The notes: generated by a model from the sequence alone, not told the origin. Positions 24,671 through 32,829 are shown, numbered from the stretch's first letter. The stretch: DNA of 44,904 bases from Cryomorphaceae bacterium (GCA_017858515.1 JAFMBM010000022.1:1-44904); one strand, 5' to 3'. Made by a program: numbers and translations.

Positions 24671-25174
24671 CTATGGATTGTCTGAACGAATCTTATCTAA
24701 AAGAAGACTCAATTGATGCGCTTCTTCAGAAGAAAGTTTATGGATACTATCATGCATTTTCGCTTCAATTCCATCAATTTCCAACAAGCATTTCATCCCT
24801 TTCTCAGAAATTACAACTGATACCAAACGTTTGTCTATATCATCTCTGTGTTTACTCACCCAACCGTCTCTTTCCAAACGATCTACCATTCTAGAGGCAT
24901 CCGACATCTTGTCTAATAATCTCTTGCGAATTTCCATTGTGGTAATGCCTTCTGGATGCTGTCCTCTTAAAATCCGAAGCACATTAAATTGTTGAGCCGT
25001 CAATTCAAAAGGTTTCAAGAAATCAGATGTTCTATTCTTTAACCAGTTGCCCGTATACATTACGTTTATAGCTGCCTTTTGCCACTCGTCTTTAAATCGT
25101 TTTTGCTGTATTGCAAACTCCAAAGAAGTTGAAGGCACCGTGGCTTCCTTTTGATCATTTTTCTCTAGATGCAT
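24671..25174 (-). CDS. MarR family transcriptional regulator
   Basis: A 167-residue winged-helix regulator. The core includes PFELTAQQFNVLRILRGQHP (helices before the HTH), the recognition region MSDASRMVDRLERDGWVSKH and the wing RDDIDKRLVSVVISEKG. MarR proteins bind palindromic DNA as dimers and release it on ligand binding. Start: the frame reaches a GTG at 25192, but that codon overlaps a TAATTTTG promoter box, so the downstream ATG at 25174 (MHLEKNDQ) is the better choice. It is followed in the same direction by the SbtA-type permease gene, its likely target. Confidence 0.9.
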   Translation of the reverse strand: MHLEKNDQKEATVPSTSLEFAIQQKRFKDEWQKAAINVMYTGNWLKNRTSDFLKPFELTAQQFNVLRILRGQHPEGITTMEIRKRLLDKMSDASRMVDRLERDGWVSKHRDDIDKRLVSVVISEKGMKCLLEIDGIEAKMHDSIHKLSSEEAHQLSLLLDKIRSDNP

Positions 25175-25191
25175 GCTACTTAGGTTTAACA

Positions 25192-25199
25192 CAAAATTA
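25192..25199 (-). promoter_or_regulatory. -7 box of the MarR gene
   Basis: The minus strand reads TAATTTTG, a full match to TAnnTTTG, 17 bases before the ATG at 25174. No TTG at the ideal -33 position. It helps to fix the start codon. Confidence 0.5.
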
Positions 25200-25496
25200 A
25201 GTGTTCTAACATCATAAATAGATTTTCTAAACGTTTTTATACCAAATGCCTGAAAAAATATTCATACTTCACCCAACCTTAAATAAATAGGCTGCGTAAG
25301 TATAGTAAGGTTTAGGAATCAGAGACTGCGTTCTTTTCAGATTTTCTCTTAGGTTAGGTTTAAATAAATATGTTTCGATTCTGTTTCAAAGGCTCCCATG
25401 CGGAGCCTTTGTTATTTCAATAGATCCCTTCTTCCTATAACTGCTTCTTTCAATTCCAAGCTTTCCCCTTTTCTCCTTAAAGAAACTTCATTTGTC
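25200..25496. other. Intergenic region, possible small RNA locus
   Basis: The region between the MarR gene and the acyl-CoA operon holds no gene. It contains a perfect terminator at 25387-25411 that no upstream plus-strand gene needs, a possible stem AACCTTA/TAAGGTT (about 25274-25312), and the undecamer TTAAATAAATA twice. This suggests an untranslated transcript on the plus strand. Confidence 0.4.
25387..25418 (+). terminator. Orphan intrinsic terminator hairpin
   Basis: CAAAGGCTCC (25387-25396), loop CATGC, then GGAGCCTTTG (25402-25411), a perfect 10-base-pair stem with a T-rich tail (TTATTTC). No annotated gene ends upstream on the plus strand; on the minus strand the tail is not T-rich. 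Confidence 0.7.
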
Positions 25497-25504
25497 TACT
25501 TTTG
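25497..25504 (+). promoter_or_regulatory. -7 box of the acyl-CoA operon (leaderless spacing)
   Basis: TACTTTTG, a full TAnnTTTG match, ends exactly four bases before the ATG at 25509. The predicted transcript begins at the start codon. No TTG at -33 spacing. Confidence 0.5.
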
Positions 25505-25508
25505 ACTC

Positions 25509-25961
25509 ATGGAAGAACCCCTTTTGAATTATTCTCCAACCATGCTCGAAGTTCGGGCTTGGTTTAAAGAGTTGAAAACACAAGAAAAACTGGATAGGCT
25601 TCTGGATTGGGGCGAAGAACAACCTCATCTCTATGGCTTTATCATCAACTTAGCAGATGATTTTACCGACGAAGAACATGAGGCTTTGAGTTTCCTTCCT
25701 CTTCTCTTAACCGAAGTATTCAGAAAAACAGGACTCAGAATTGAAAATGTAGATTCTGCCACTCTTGAAAAAGCCATTCATGCCCATTCTAAGGGAAAAG
25801 ATCCAGAAGCCAGCACCTTGATGCAACAGGAAATGGTAAAAGCATGGGAGGATCTAGCTGGAATGGAGGTGAATGCCTTCCAATCTAGACCTGAAATGAC
25901 ACTTGTTTCAGCAATATTGATCTCTGCTTTTGAACTAGCTGTTCCAGAGAAACTGCTATGA
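25509..25961 (+). CDS. Unknown protein, first gene of PaaI/thiolase/PaaY-like operon
   Basis: A 150-residue acidic, apparently all-helical and soluble protein (MLEVRAWFKELKTQEKLDRL, GFIINLADDFTDEEHEALSF). No signal peptide, membrane segment or known motif is seen. It is the promoter-proximal gene of a four-gene operon in which every junction is a four-base ATGA overlap, so it is made in fixed ratio with a PaaI thioesterase, a thiolase and a PaaY-like protein. This suggests a role with CoA-thioester metabolism, for example as a partner protein, which is inference from context. Confidence 0.8.
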   Translation: MEEPLLNYSPTMLEVRAWFKELKTQEKLDRLLDWGEEQPHLYGFIINLADDFTDEEHEALSFLPLLLTEVFRKTGLRIENVDSATLEKAIHAHSKGKDPEASTLMQQEMVKAWEDLAGMEVNAFQSRPEMTLVSAILISAFELAVPEKLL

Positions 25962-26368
25962 CGGCAAACGAAATTGTTCATAGAATGTATCAAAACGATG
26001 CATTCAGCCAATGGCTGGGAATTAAAATCGAAAAGGTGGAAATAGGGGCCGTTGAGCTTTCTATGCGCATTCGCTCAGATATGACCAATGGATTTGGTAT
26101 CGCACATGGAGGAATTACATTTAGTCTCGCCGATAGTGCTTTGGCCTTTGCAGCCAATAGCCAAGGCCGGCATGCTGTAAGTGTAGAAACTTCCATTTCG
26201 CATTTCAAACCGCTCCAACTAAACGATCTTGTACGTGCTACTTCCGTTGAAAGACATCTTGGTAAACGCACTGCGGTCTATGAAATTCAAATGCATAGAA
26301 ATGAAATAGAATTGGTTGCCTTATTTAGGGGAACCGTTTATAGAACTGATAAATTATGGGAAAAATGA
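25958..26368 (+). CDS. paaI: PaaI family hotdog thioesterase
   Basis: A 136-residue single hotdog-domain protein. IAHGGITFSLADSALAFAAN carries the PaaI signature (HGG, followed by the Asp that serves as catalytic acid/base region), then SVETSISHFKPLQLNDLVRA and GKRTAVYEIQM. PaaI hydrolyses hydroxyphenylacetyl-CoA and relieves CoA trapping when the phenylacetate pathway stalls; other members have different acyl-CoA substrates. The gene overlaps its upstream and downstream neighbours by four bases each. The phenylacetyl-CoA epoxidase genes are not in the window. Confidence 0.9.
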   Translation: MTANEIVHRMYQNDAFSQWLGIKIEKVEIGAVELSMRIRSDMTNGFGIAHGGITFSLADSALAFAANSQGRHAVSVETSISHFKPLQLNDLVRATSVERHLGKRTAVYEIQMHRNEIELVALFRGTVYRTDKLWEK

Positions 26369-27585
26369 TAGACGACAATCAAGCTTTCATTGTTGAAGGT
26401 ACTCGCTCACCTGTTGCAAAATTTGGAGGTGCCCTATCCGAATTGCGTGCAGACGATTTAGCAGCACACAGCATACGAGAACTCCTAAAAAAACTTCCGG
26501 ATTTAGATCCAAAAAGAATCGATGATGTTATTCTAGGCTGTGCAAATCAAGCGGGTGAAGACAATAGAAATGTTGCCCGAATGGCTTCTCTTCTCGCGGG
26601 AATGCCTTGGAGTGTACCCGGAGAAACGGTGAATAGACTTTGTGCTTCTGGAATGTCTGCAGTTGTACACGCTCACAGAGCCATTCGCGCTAATGAAGGA
26701 AAGCTTTTTATCAGTGGAGGTGTGGAGCATATGACTCGCGCCCCCTATGTTCTCAGCAAGGCAAGCAAGGCCTTTGGAACAGATTCTAAAATGTACGATT
26801 CTAGCTTTGGTTGGAGGTTTATTAATCCTCAAATGCAGACACTATATGGCACCGAAGCTATGGGTGAAACAGCCGAAAATCTCGTCGATCAATTTGGAAT
26901 TTCTAGGGAAGACCAAGACCTTTTTGCCTTCAATAGCCAACAAAAGGCTGCCACTGCCCAAAAAAATGGAATCTTAGCAGAGGAAATTTCTCCTGTATTG
27001 ATTCCTCAAAGAAAAGGAGCTTCCAAAGTGGTGAGTGAAGATGAGTTTATCAAAGCCGATACTTCTCTCGATATTTTAGCGACCCTCCGTCCTGCATTTA
27101 GAAAAGAAGGAACTGTAACAGCCGGAAATGCTTCCGGATTAAACGACGGTTCTGCCGCTTTGCTCATCGCCTCCGGGCTAGCCATAAAAGAAAATCAACT
27201 TCAGCCAAAGGCGCGCATTGTGGCTTCGGGTGTTAGTGGTGTTGAACCCAGAATTATGGGTATTGGTCCGGTATACGCTTCTCAACTGGCATTGCAAAGA
27301 GCCGGATTAAGCCTCGATCAAATGGATGTTATTGAACTCAATGAAGCCTTCGCCGCTCAAGTACTTGCCTGCACACGGGCCCTTCATTTGGATGACAACG
27401 ATCCGCGTATTAATCCCAATGGTGGAGCCATCGCTATTGGTCATCCTCTTGGAATGTCGGGCTCTCGAATCTTGTATTCTACGGCTCTTCAATTGCAAAG
27501 AACAGCAAAGCGATATGCCCTCGTTTCCATGTGTATTGGTGTGGGCCAAGGTTATGCGGTTGTACTAGAAAACCTATCTGTATGA
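26365..27585 (+). CDS. Thiolase (3-oxoadipyl-CoA/acetyl-CoA C-acyltransferase type)
   Basis: A 406-residue thiolase that cleaves 3-oxoacyl-CoA with CoA. The nucleophile is Cys93 in NRLCASGMSAV; the second and third motifs are NEAFAAQ, GGAIAIGHPLGMSG (His360) and CIGVGQG (Cys390). The early segment EGTRSPVAKFGGALSELRAD and placement next to PaaI and PaaY-like genes point to the PaaJ/PcaF branch. Start: the ATG at 26365 gives the ATGA overlap shared by all junctions of this operon; the ATG at 26356 would add three residues. Confidence 0.93.
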   Translation: MIDDNQAFIVEGTRSPVAKFGGALSELRADDLAAHSIRELLKKLPDLDPKRIDDVILGCANQAGEDNRNVARMASLLAGMPWSVPGETVNRLCASGMSAVVHAHRAIRANEGKLFISGGVEHMTRAPYVLSKASKAFGTDSKMYDSSFGWRFINPQMQTLYGTEAMGETAENLVDQFGISREDQDLFAFNSQQKAATAQKNGILAEEISPVLIPQRKGASKVVSEDEFIKADTSLDILATLRPAFRKEGTVTAGNASGLNDGSAALLIASGLAIKENQLQPKARIVASGVSGVEPRIMGIGPVYASQLALQRAGLSLDQMDVIELNEAFAAQVLACTRALHLDDNDPRINPNGGAIAIGHPLGMSGSRILYSTALQLQRTAKRYALVSMCIGVGQGYAVVLENLSV

Positions 27586-28169
27586 TTTTTGAATTTGAAG
27601 GATTCCGACCTGTTGTTCATCCCTCCTCCTTTGTTCATCCACAGGCTTCGGTCATTGGAAATGTAATTATTGGCAAGCAAGTCTATATTGGCCCTGGTGC
27701 GGTTTTGCGCGGCGATTGGGGTAAAATTGAAGTGAAAGATGGCGCCAATGTTCAGGAAAATTGCACCGTACATATGTTTCCCGGTGTTACAGTTGTATTG
27801 GAAGAAATGGCGCACATTGGTCATGGGGCCATTATTCATGGGGCGAGCATCGGCCGGAATGTATTGGTTGGAATGAACTCAGTAGTAATGGATGAAGTGA
27901 TCATTGGCGAGGAAAGCATCATCGGCGCACTTTCCTTTGTGCGCGCAAAAATGAACATCCCCCCTCGCAGCCTTGTCGTTGGCAATCCTGCCGAAATAGT
28001 ACGAACCATCGACCGTCGAATGATTGATTGGAAAACCATGGGAACCGAATTGTATATGAAACTACCCGCCCAATGCCATTCTAGCCTAAAAGCTTGTGAG
28101 CCGCTGGAAGAAATTGAAAAAAATCGACCCATTCAGAAAACGGATTACCTACCTTTCCAAAAGCATTGA
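27582..28169 (+). CDS. paaY: PaaY-like/gamma-carbonic-anhydrase-fold hexapeptide protein
   Basis: A 195-residue left-handed beta-helix protein. Repeated hexapeptides run from about residue 16 to 130 (ASVIGNVIIGKQVYIGPGAV, NVLVGMNSVV). Metal-binding histidines are expected in TVHMFPG and in HIGHGAIIHG. The C-terminal helix follows. PaaY of the phenylacetate cluster is a thioesterase with this fold, and the 3'-terminal position after PaaI and the thiolase supports that call. A general gamma-carbonic anhydrase is the alternative. The ATG overlaps the thiolase stop by four bases; an upstream in-frame ATG at 27531 would add implausible Cys-rich residues. Confidence 0.85.
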   Translation: MIFEFEGFRPVVHPSSFVHPQASVIGNVIIGKQVYIGPGAVLRGDWGKIEVKDGANVQENCTVHMFPGVTVVLEEMAHIGHGAIIHGASIGRNVLVGMNSVVMDEVIIGEESIIGALSFVRAKMNIPPRSLVVGNPAEIVRTIDRRMIDWKTMGTELYMKLPAQCHSSLKACEPLEEIEKNRPIQKTDYLPFQKH

Positions 28170-28230
28170 AAATTGTGCTGAATCTGGGGAAAACCTTCTC
28201 GGTAAACCCATAATTACCGTCGTATTCAAT

Positions 28231-28238
28231 TATATTTG
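28231..28238 (+). promoter_or_regulatory. -7 box of the S9 peptidase gene
   Basis: TATATTTG is a full TAnnTTTG match 24 bases before the ATG at 28262. No TTG at the 19-base spacing. Confidence 0.45.
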
Positions 28239-28261
28239 AGTGAATTATAACACCAACTCCT

Positions 28262-30400
28262 ATGTTAAAACCTTTAGGTTCTATTCTTGCCCTCGCCCTA
28301 CTTGTAGGATGCAACCCTTCTGAAAAAAAGACCAAAATGGCGCTTACTTATCCCGAAACCCGTGAAGACAGTACCATTGTAGAAACCTATTTCGGTACGG
28401 ATGTTTCCGATCCCTATCGTTGGCTAGAAGACGATCGTTCTGAAGAAACAACTCAATGGGTTCAAGCACAAAACGAAGTAACTCAGTCGTATCTGGGCAG
28501 TATTCCTTTCAAAAAAATCTTGCGCGACCGTCTTGAAATTCTTTGGAACTATGAAAAAATTGGGAGTCCTTTTATAGAAGGTAAATACACTTATTTCTTT
28601 AAAAATGATGGCCTTCAAAATCAAAGCGTTATGTACCGCATTCGCGAAGAAGGTGCGGAACCAGAGGTTTTTTTAGATCCCAATAGCTTTTCGGAGGATG
28701 GAACTACCTCTTTGGCTGGACTCAGTTTTTCGGAGGATGGAAGCATCATCGCCTATCAGATTTCCGAAGGGGGTAGCGACTGGAGAAAGGTCATCATCCG
28801 CGATGTAGAAACCTTGGAAATTCTGGAAGACACCTTGTATGATGTGAAGTTCTCTGGAACTTCTTGGAAAGGAAACGAAGGCTTCTATTATTCTAGCTAC
28901 GACAAGCCTATGGAAGGTTCTGAATTGAGCGGATTAACTCAACATCACAAACTCTTCTTCCACAAATTAGGAACCAAGCAAAGCGACGATCTTCTGATTT
29001 TTGGTGGAAAAGATCTTCCCAGAAGATACATCAATGGAACGGTAACAGAAGACAATCGCTTTTTAATTATCAATGCAGCTGTTTCTACAACAGGTGATGA
29101 GCTTTATATTCAAGATCTTTCGAAGCCTGACAGTCCCATTATGCCTATTATTATCGGCTTTGAAAATGAATACGGAGTAATTCATAGTGAAGGCGATGAC
29201 CTTTATATTTCCACCAATTTCGGCGCTCCAAATAAGCGGATCATGAAGATGAATATTCTTTCTCCTGCCCGCGAAACCTGGACAGAAATTATCGCAGAGA
29301 ACGAAATGCCACTTTCGGCAGGAAGTGGTTGTGGCTACCTCTTCGGTACCTATTTGAAAGATGCCACTAGTTTAGTTCGTCAGTTTAATCTCAAGGGAGA
29401 GTTGCTAAGAGAAATTGAACTCCCAGGCGTAGGAAGTGCTGGAGGATTTGGAGGTCGTTGGGATGATAAAGAACTGTATTATTCATTTACCAATTCCATC
29501 CAACCTTCTACCATTTACAAATTCAATCCGGAAAATGGTCAGTCTGAAATCTATCAAAAACCCAATGTAGATTTTGATCCTGCTTTGTACGAAACAAAGC
29601 AAATATTCTACACTTCGAAAGATGGCAACCAAATTCCAATGATTATTTCTCATAAAAAGGGAATCCAAATGGATGGATCTAATCCTACCATTCTATATGG
29701 TTACGGTGGATTCAACATCAGTCTTACTCCAAGTTTCTCTGTTGCCAACCTAGTTTGGATGGAAAATGGCGGAGTCTACGCCGTTGCTAACTTGAGAGGT
29801 GGAGGAGAGTATGGCGAAGAATGGCATACGGCTGGAACCCAAATGAAAAAGCAGAATGTATTCGACGATTTCATTGCGGCAGCTGAATATCTTATGAAAG
29901 AAGGCTATACATCAAAAGAGAAAATAGGGATTAAAGGTGGAAGTAATGGCGGTTTATTAGTAGGTGCTTGTATGACCCAAAGACCCGACCTATTTGCTGT
30001 GGCACTGCCAGCGGTTGGTGTTTTAGACATGCTTCGCTACCATAAATTTACTGCCGGAGCGGGTTGGGCCTACGACTATGGAACCTCCGAAGATTCGGAA
30101 GAAATGTTCCGCTACTTAATTGGCTACTCTCCCGTACACAACTGCAAACCGAATACCAGCTATCCAGCAACCATGATTACCACTGCAGATCACGACGATA
30201 GAGTTGTGCCTGCCCATTCATTTAAATTTGCTGCTGCATTGCAAAAAGCACACGTAGGTGAAAACCCCGTGCTTATTCGAATAGAAACCAATGCAGGACA
30301 TGGTGCAGGAAAGCCTACCTCTATGATTTTAGACGAAGCTGCCGACCTAATGGCCTTCAGCTTTTATAATATGGGAATAGAAAATCTAGGAGTTAAATAG
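28262..30400 (+). CDS. Prolyl oligopeptidase family (S9A) lipoprotein
   Basis: A 712-residue serine peptidase that cuts short peptides after proline. The signal MLKPLGSILALALLVGC ends in a lipobox with Cys17, so it is membrane-anchored on the periplasmic or outer side. The N-terminal propeller domain runs from about 60 to 430 (DPYRWLEDDRSEETTQWVQ at the start). The alpha/beta-hydrolase domain carries GGSNGGLL with Ser561, the Asp in TADHDDRVVP and the His in NAGHGAGKP. It is closed by a terminator at 30423-30457 and has its own promoter box, so it is a single-gene unit. Confidence 0.95.
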   Translation: MLKPLGSILALALLVGCNPSEKKTKMALTYPETREDSTIVETYFGTDVSDPYRWLEDDRSEETTQWVQAQNEVTQSYLGSIPFKKILRDRLEILWNYEKIGSPFIEGKYTYFFKNDGLQNQSVMYRIREEGAEPEVFLDPNSFSEDGTTSLAGLSFSEDGSIIAYQISEGGSDWRKVIIRDVETLEILEDTLYDVKFSGTSWKGNEGFYYSSYDKPMEGSELSGLTQHHKLFFHKLGTKQSDDLLIFGGKDLPRRYINGTVTEDNRFLIINAAVSTTGDELYIQDLSKPDSPIMPIIIGFENEYGVIHSEGDDLYISTNFGAPNKRIMKMNILSPARETWTEIIAENEMPLSAGSGCGYLFGTYLKDATSLVRQFNLKGELLREIELPGVGSAGGFGGRWDDKELYYSFTNSIQPSTIYKFNPENGQSEIYQKPNVDFDPALYETKQIFYTSKDGNQIPMIISHKKGIQMDGSNPTILYGYGGFNISLTPSFSVANLVWMENGGVYAVANLRGGGEYGEEWHTAGTQMKKQNVFDDFIAAAEYLMKEGYTSKEKIGIKGGSNGGLLVGACMTQRPDLFAVALPAVGVLDMLRYHKFTAGAGWAYDYGTSEDSEEMFRYLIGYSPVHNCKPNTSYPATMITTADHDDRVVPAHSFKFAAALQKAHVGENPVLIRIETNAGHGAGKPTSMILDEAADLMAFSFYNMGIENLGVK

Positions 30401-30422
30401 TTCTAGAGTTCAAAATAGACAC

Positions 30423-30457
30423 AGGGGAGGGAATCTAATTTCTCTCCCCTTTTTTTA
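30423..30457 (+). terminator. Intrinsic terminator of the S9 peptidase gene
   Basis: AGGGGAG (30423-30429) pairs with CTCCCCT (30444-30450), with further partial pairing in the loop, followed by seven T (30451-30457). It sits 22 bases after the stop codon. Confidence 0.85.
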
Positions 30458-30499
30458 TTCTTGAAAAATTAAAAAAATGGTGTAGCTTTTGATGCAGTA

Positions 30500-31948
30500 A
30501 TGAGCATGTTTAAACCACCCACTTCTAGCCTTCGCATCCGGATATTTATGGCCATGGTGGTACTAATTCTGGTTTCGTTTTTCCTTACTGGCGCCATTAC
30601 CTTTTACCATTTTCGCAAAGAAAATGAACAATATCACCTCGAGCGATTAAAGCGGAAGGAAGATGCCGTAAATGCTGCTGTTGATTATTTCCTTCAGCAA
30701 CAAACTACAGTGTATCAACCCGATAGTTTAGTTCAGCTCTTTAATGAAAAAATATGCGAACTGGCTGATATCCATCAATTAGACATCAATATCTACAGCT
30801 TAAGTGGCAAATTGCTCATTTCTTCCAACCAAGAAATGGTAGATCAAGAGAGCATTCCCCTTCAACTAGACTCCGATTTAATGGGTAGAATTGAAAGAGA
30901 AGATCCTCCCATTATGACTTCAGTAGGTGGAGGAGAATTTCTTTCCTCATTTGATTATATATCCGATAGCTTCGGGAATCCGATGGCTCTAATGAATCTG
31001 CCCTATTTCAAATCTGATCAAAGCCATGTTTCAGAATTGCGCGGTTTTCTTCGAACCTTAGCCGAAATCTATTTTCTCCTCTTCGCTGCCGCAGCCTTGG
31101 TTGCTTACTTCGTTTCAAACTATATAACTAGCTCTCTTTCTGAAATTGGAAAAAGATTAAATGCCACCCGCTTAACGGGTAAGAATGAACCCTTGAGCTG
31201 GCATACCAACGATGAAATAGGCGAATTGGTAGATGAATACAACCGAATGCTAATGGCTCTTGAGGAGAGTGCTGTTGAATTGGCCCGAAAAGAACGCGAT
31301 CATGCCTGGCAGGAAATGGCAAGACAAGTGGCTCATGAAATCAAAAATCCTTTAACTCCCATGCGACTGCAGCTTCAAATGCTCGAACAAAGGGAGGAAG
31401 TAAAAGGCTCTGAAAAGATTAAATCTATGACCCAATCTATGATCGGGCAGATTGATACGCTCAGTCAGATTGCAGAAGCTTTTGCTCGATTTTCTTCTCT
31501 TCCAAAGTTGAAAAAGCAGCGATTCAATCTCTTGGATGTTGTACATAAAAGCACCGAATTATTTAGCGAACAGGGGGTCTCTTATAAAACCAATGAGCTT
31601 GATCTATGGGTGAATGCCGATAAAGATCAATGGCTGCGGGTTATGAATAATCTAATTAAGAATGCCATCCAATCGGTTCCTGCCGACAGAAAGGCGAGCG
31701 TTAAAGTAGAAGCCTTCAAAAAGGGTCGTGCGGCTATTATTCGAATCTGCGACAATGGAAGCGGCATTCCCGAACACCAAATGGAAAAAATATTCGAGCC
31801 CCAATTTACTACCAAGTCAGGCGGTATGGGCTTAGGATTGGCTATGGTGAAGCGTATTGTGGAACAATCCGATGGAAGTATTTCTATCCATTCGAACCCA
31901 GGAATGGGAAGTTGTTTCGAGCTTGGAATAGCTCTTTCGGAAACCTAG
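30500..31948 (+). CDS. Sensor histidine kinase, NtrY-like, with HAMP domain
   Basis: A 482-residue membrane kinase. Two helices (about 12-32 and 188-208) flank a periplasmic sensor region. A HAMP linker follows (SLSEIGKRLNATRLTGKNEP, DEIGELVDEYNRM). The phosphoacceptor is His279 in VAHEIKNPLTPMRL. The ATPase boxes are NNLIKNAIQS (N), DNGSGIP (G1) and GGMGLGLAMVKRIVEQS (G2). The HEIKNPLTPM form is typical of NtrY-related kinases. No response regulator is encoded beside it, so its partner lies elsewhere. The start may also be the ATG at 30506. TAGCTTTTG just upstream resembles a promoter box. Confidence 0.92.
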   Translation: MSMFKPPTSSLRIRIFMAMVVLILVSFFLTGAITFYHFRKENEQYHLERLKRKEDAVNAAVDYFLQQQTTVYQPDSLVQLFNEKICELADIHQLDINIYSLSGKLLISSNQEMVDQESIPLQLDSDLMGRIEREDPPIMTSVGGGEFLSSFDYISDSFGNPMALMNLPYFKSDQSHVSELRGFLRTLAEIYFLLFAAAALVAYFVSNYITSSLSEIGKRLNATRLTGKNEPLSWHTNDEIGELVDEYNRMLMALEESAVELARKERDHAWQEMARQVAHEIKNPLTPMRLQLQMLEQREEVKGSEKIKSMTQSMIGQIDTLSQIAEAFARFSSLPKLKKQRFNLLDVVHKSTELFSEQGVSYKTNELDLWVNADKDQWLRVMNNLIKNAIQSVPADRKASVKVEAFKKGRAAIIRICDNGSGIPEHQMEKIFEPQFTTKSGGMGLGLAMVKRIVEQSDGSISIHSNPGMGSCFELGIALSET

Positions 31949-32008
31949 ATTTCGAAAATTATGACGATTTGATTTTCCTTCCACTCCGACTTGCAAGGCC
32001 GAATTGAA

Positions 32009-32016
32009 TACCTTCG
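32009..32016 (+). promoter_or_regulatory. Possible -7 box of the enoyl-CoA hydratase gene
   Basis: TACCTTCG, the same octamer as before ftsX and leuS, lies 27 bases before the ATG at 32044. A TTG occurs 15 bases upstream, short of the ideal 19. Confidence 0.4.
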
Positions 32017-32043
32017 TAGCGTAAAGAAAATTCCTCAGAACCT

Positions 32044-32811
32044 ATGAATACTACCGTAGAACACAAAGGCGCTATTGCCCTTTTGAGTATCAACCGCCCT
32101 GAAAAAATGAATGCGCTCAATGCTGCCACCATTGCAGAACTATCGCATCAACTCGACAGCCTAAATGACGACAAATCGGTAAGAGCAATTGTGCTGACAG
32201 GAACGGGTGATAAAGCCTTTGTGGCTGGAGCCGACATTTCTGAATTTGCCGCTTTTACTGCAGAAGAAGGAAAAGAATTGGCCCGTCGCGGACAAGAAGA
32301 GCTCTTTAATAAGGTTGAAAATATGCGGAAGCCTATGATCGCAGCAATAAACGGATTTGCATTAGGGGGTGGATTGGAGCTCGCCATGAGCTGCCATTTC
32401 CGATATGCCAGTGAAAAGGCAAAAATGGGATTGCCAGAAGTTGGCCTTGGAGTTATTCCTGGTTATGGTGGAACCCAACGTTTAGCCATGTTGGTAGGCA
32501 AAGGAAGAGCGATGGAGTTAATCCTTTCTGCTCAGATGATTAATGCAGAACAGGCTATGGAAATTGGACTAATCAATAAAATCTGTGTGCCAGGTGAACT
32601 TATTAATGAATGTATAATCATTGCTGAGAAATGTGCGGCGCAATCGTCTACTGCTTTGGCACTCACAATAGAAGCGGTAAATGCCGGAATGATGGATAGA
32701 AGGATGGGATATGAGACCGAAATCAACAATTTTGGAAGAGCTTTCGCGACCCACGATTTTAAAGAGGGAACCACTGCCTTCTTAGAAAAGAGGAAGCCCA
32801 CTTTCGAATAA
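32044..32811 (+). CDS. Enoyl-CoA hydratase/crotonase family protein
   Basis: A 255-residue crotonase-fold enzyme, probably adding water to 2-enoyl-CoA in fatty-acid or aromatic-acid beta-oxidation. The oxyanion-hole segments are AFVAGADISEF (about residue 60) and INGFALGGGLELAMSCHF (about 102). Both catalytic glutamates are present: in GGGLEL and in GLPEVGLGVIPGYGGTQRL. The C-terminal ATHDFKEGTTAFLEKRKP is standard. It lies 3.9 kb after the PaaI/thiolase operon and could serve the same route, but it has its own promoter box and terminator. Confidence 0.94.
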   Translation: MNTTVEHKGAIALLSINRPEKMNALNAATIAELSHQLDSLNDDKSVRAIVLTGTGDKAFVAGADISEFAAFTAEEGKELARRGQEELFNKVENMRKPMIAAINGFALGGGLELAMSCHFRYASEKAKMGLPEVGLGVIPGYGGTQRLAMLVGKGRAMELILSAQMINAEQAMEIGLINKICVPGELINECIIIAEKCAAQSSTALALTIEAVNAGMMDRRMGYETEINNFGRAFATHDFKEGTTAFLEKRKPTFE

Positions 32812-32829
32812 ATCTGAAATGAGGAAGAA

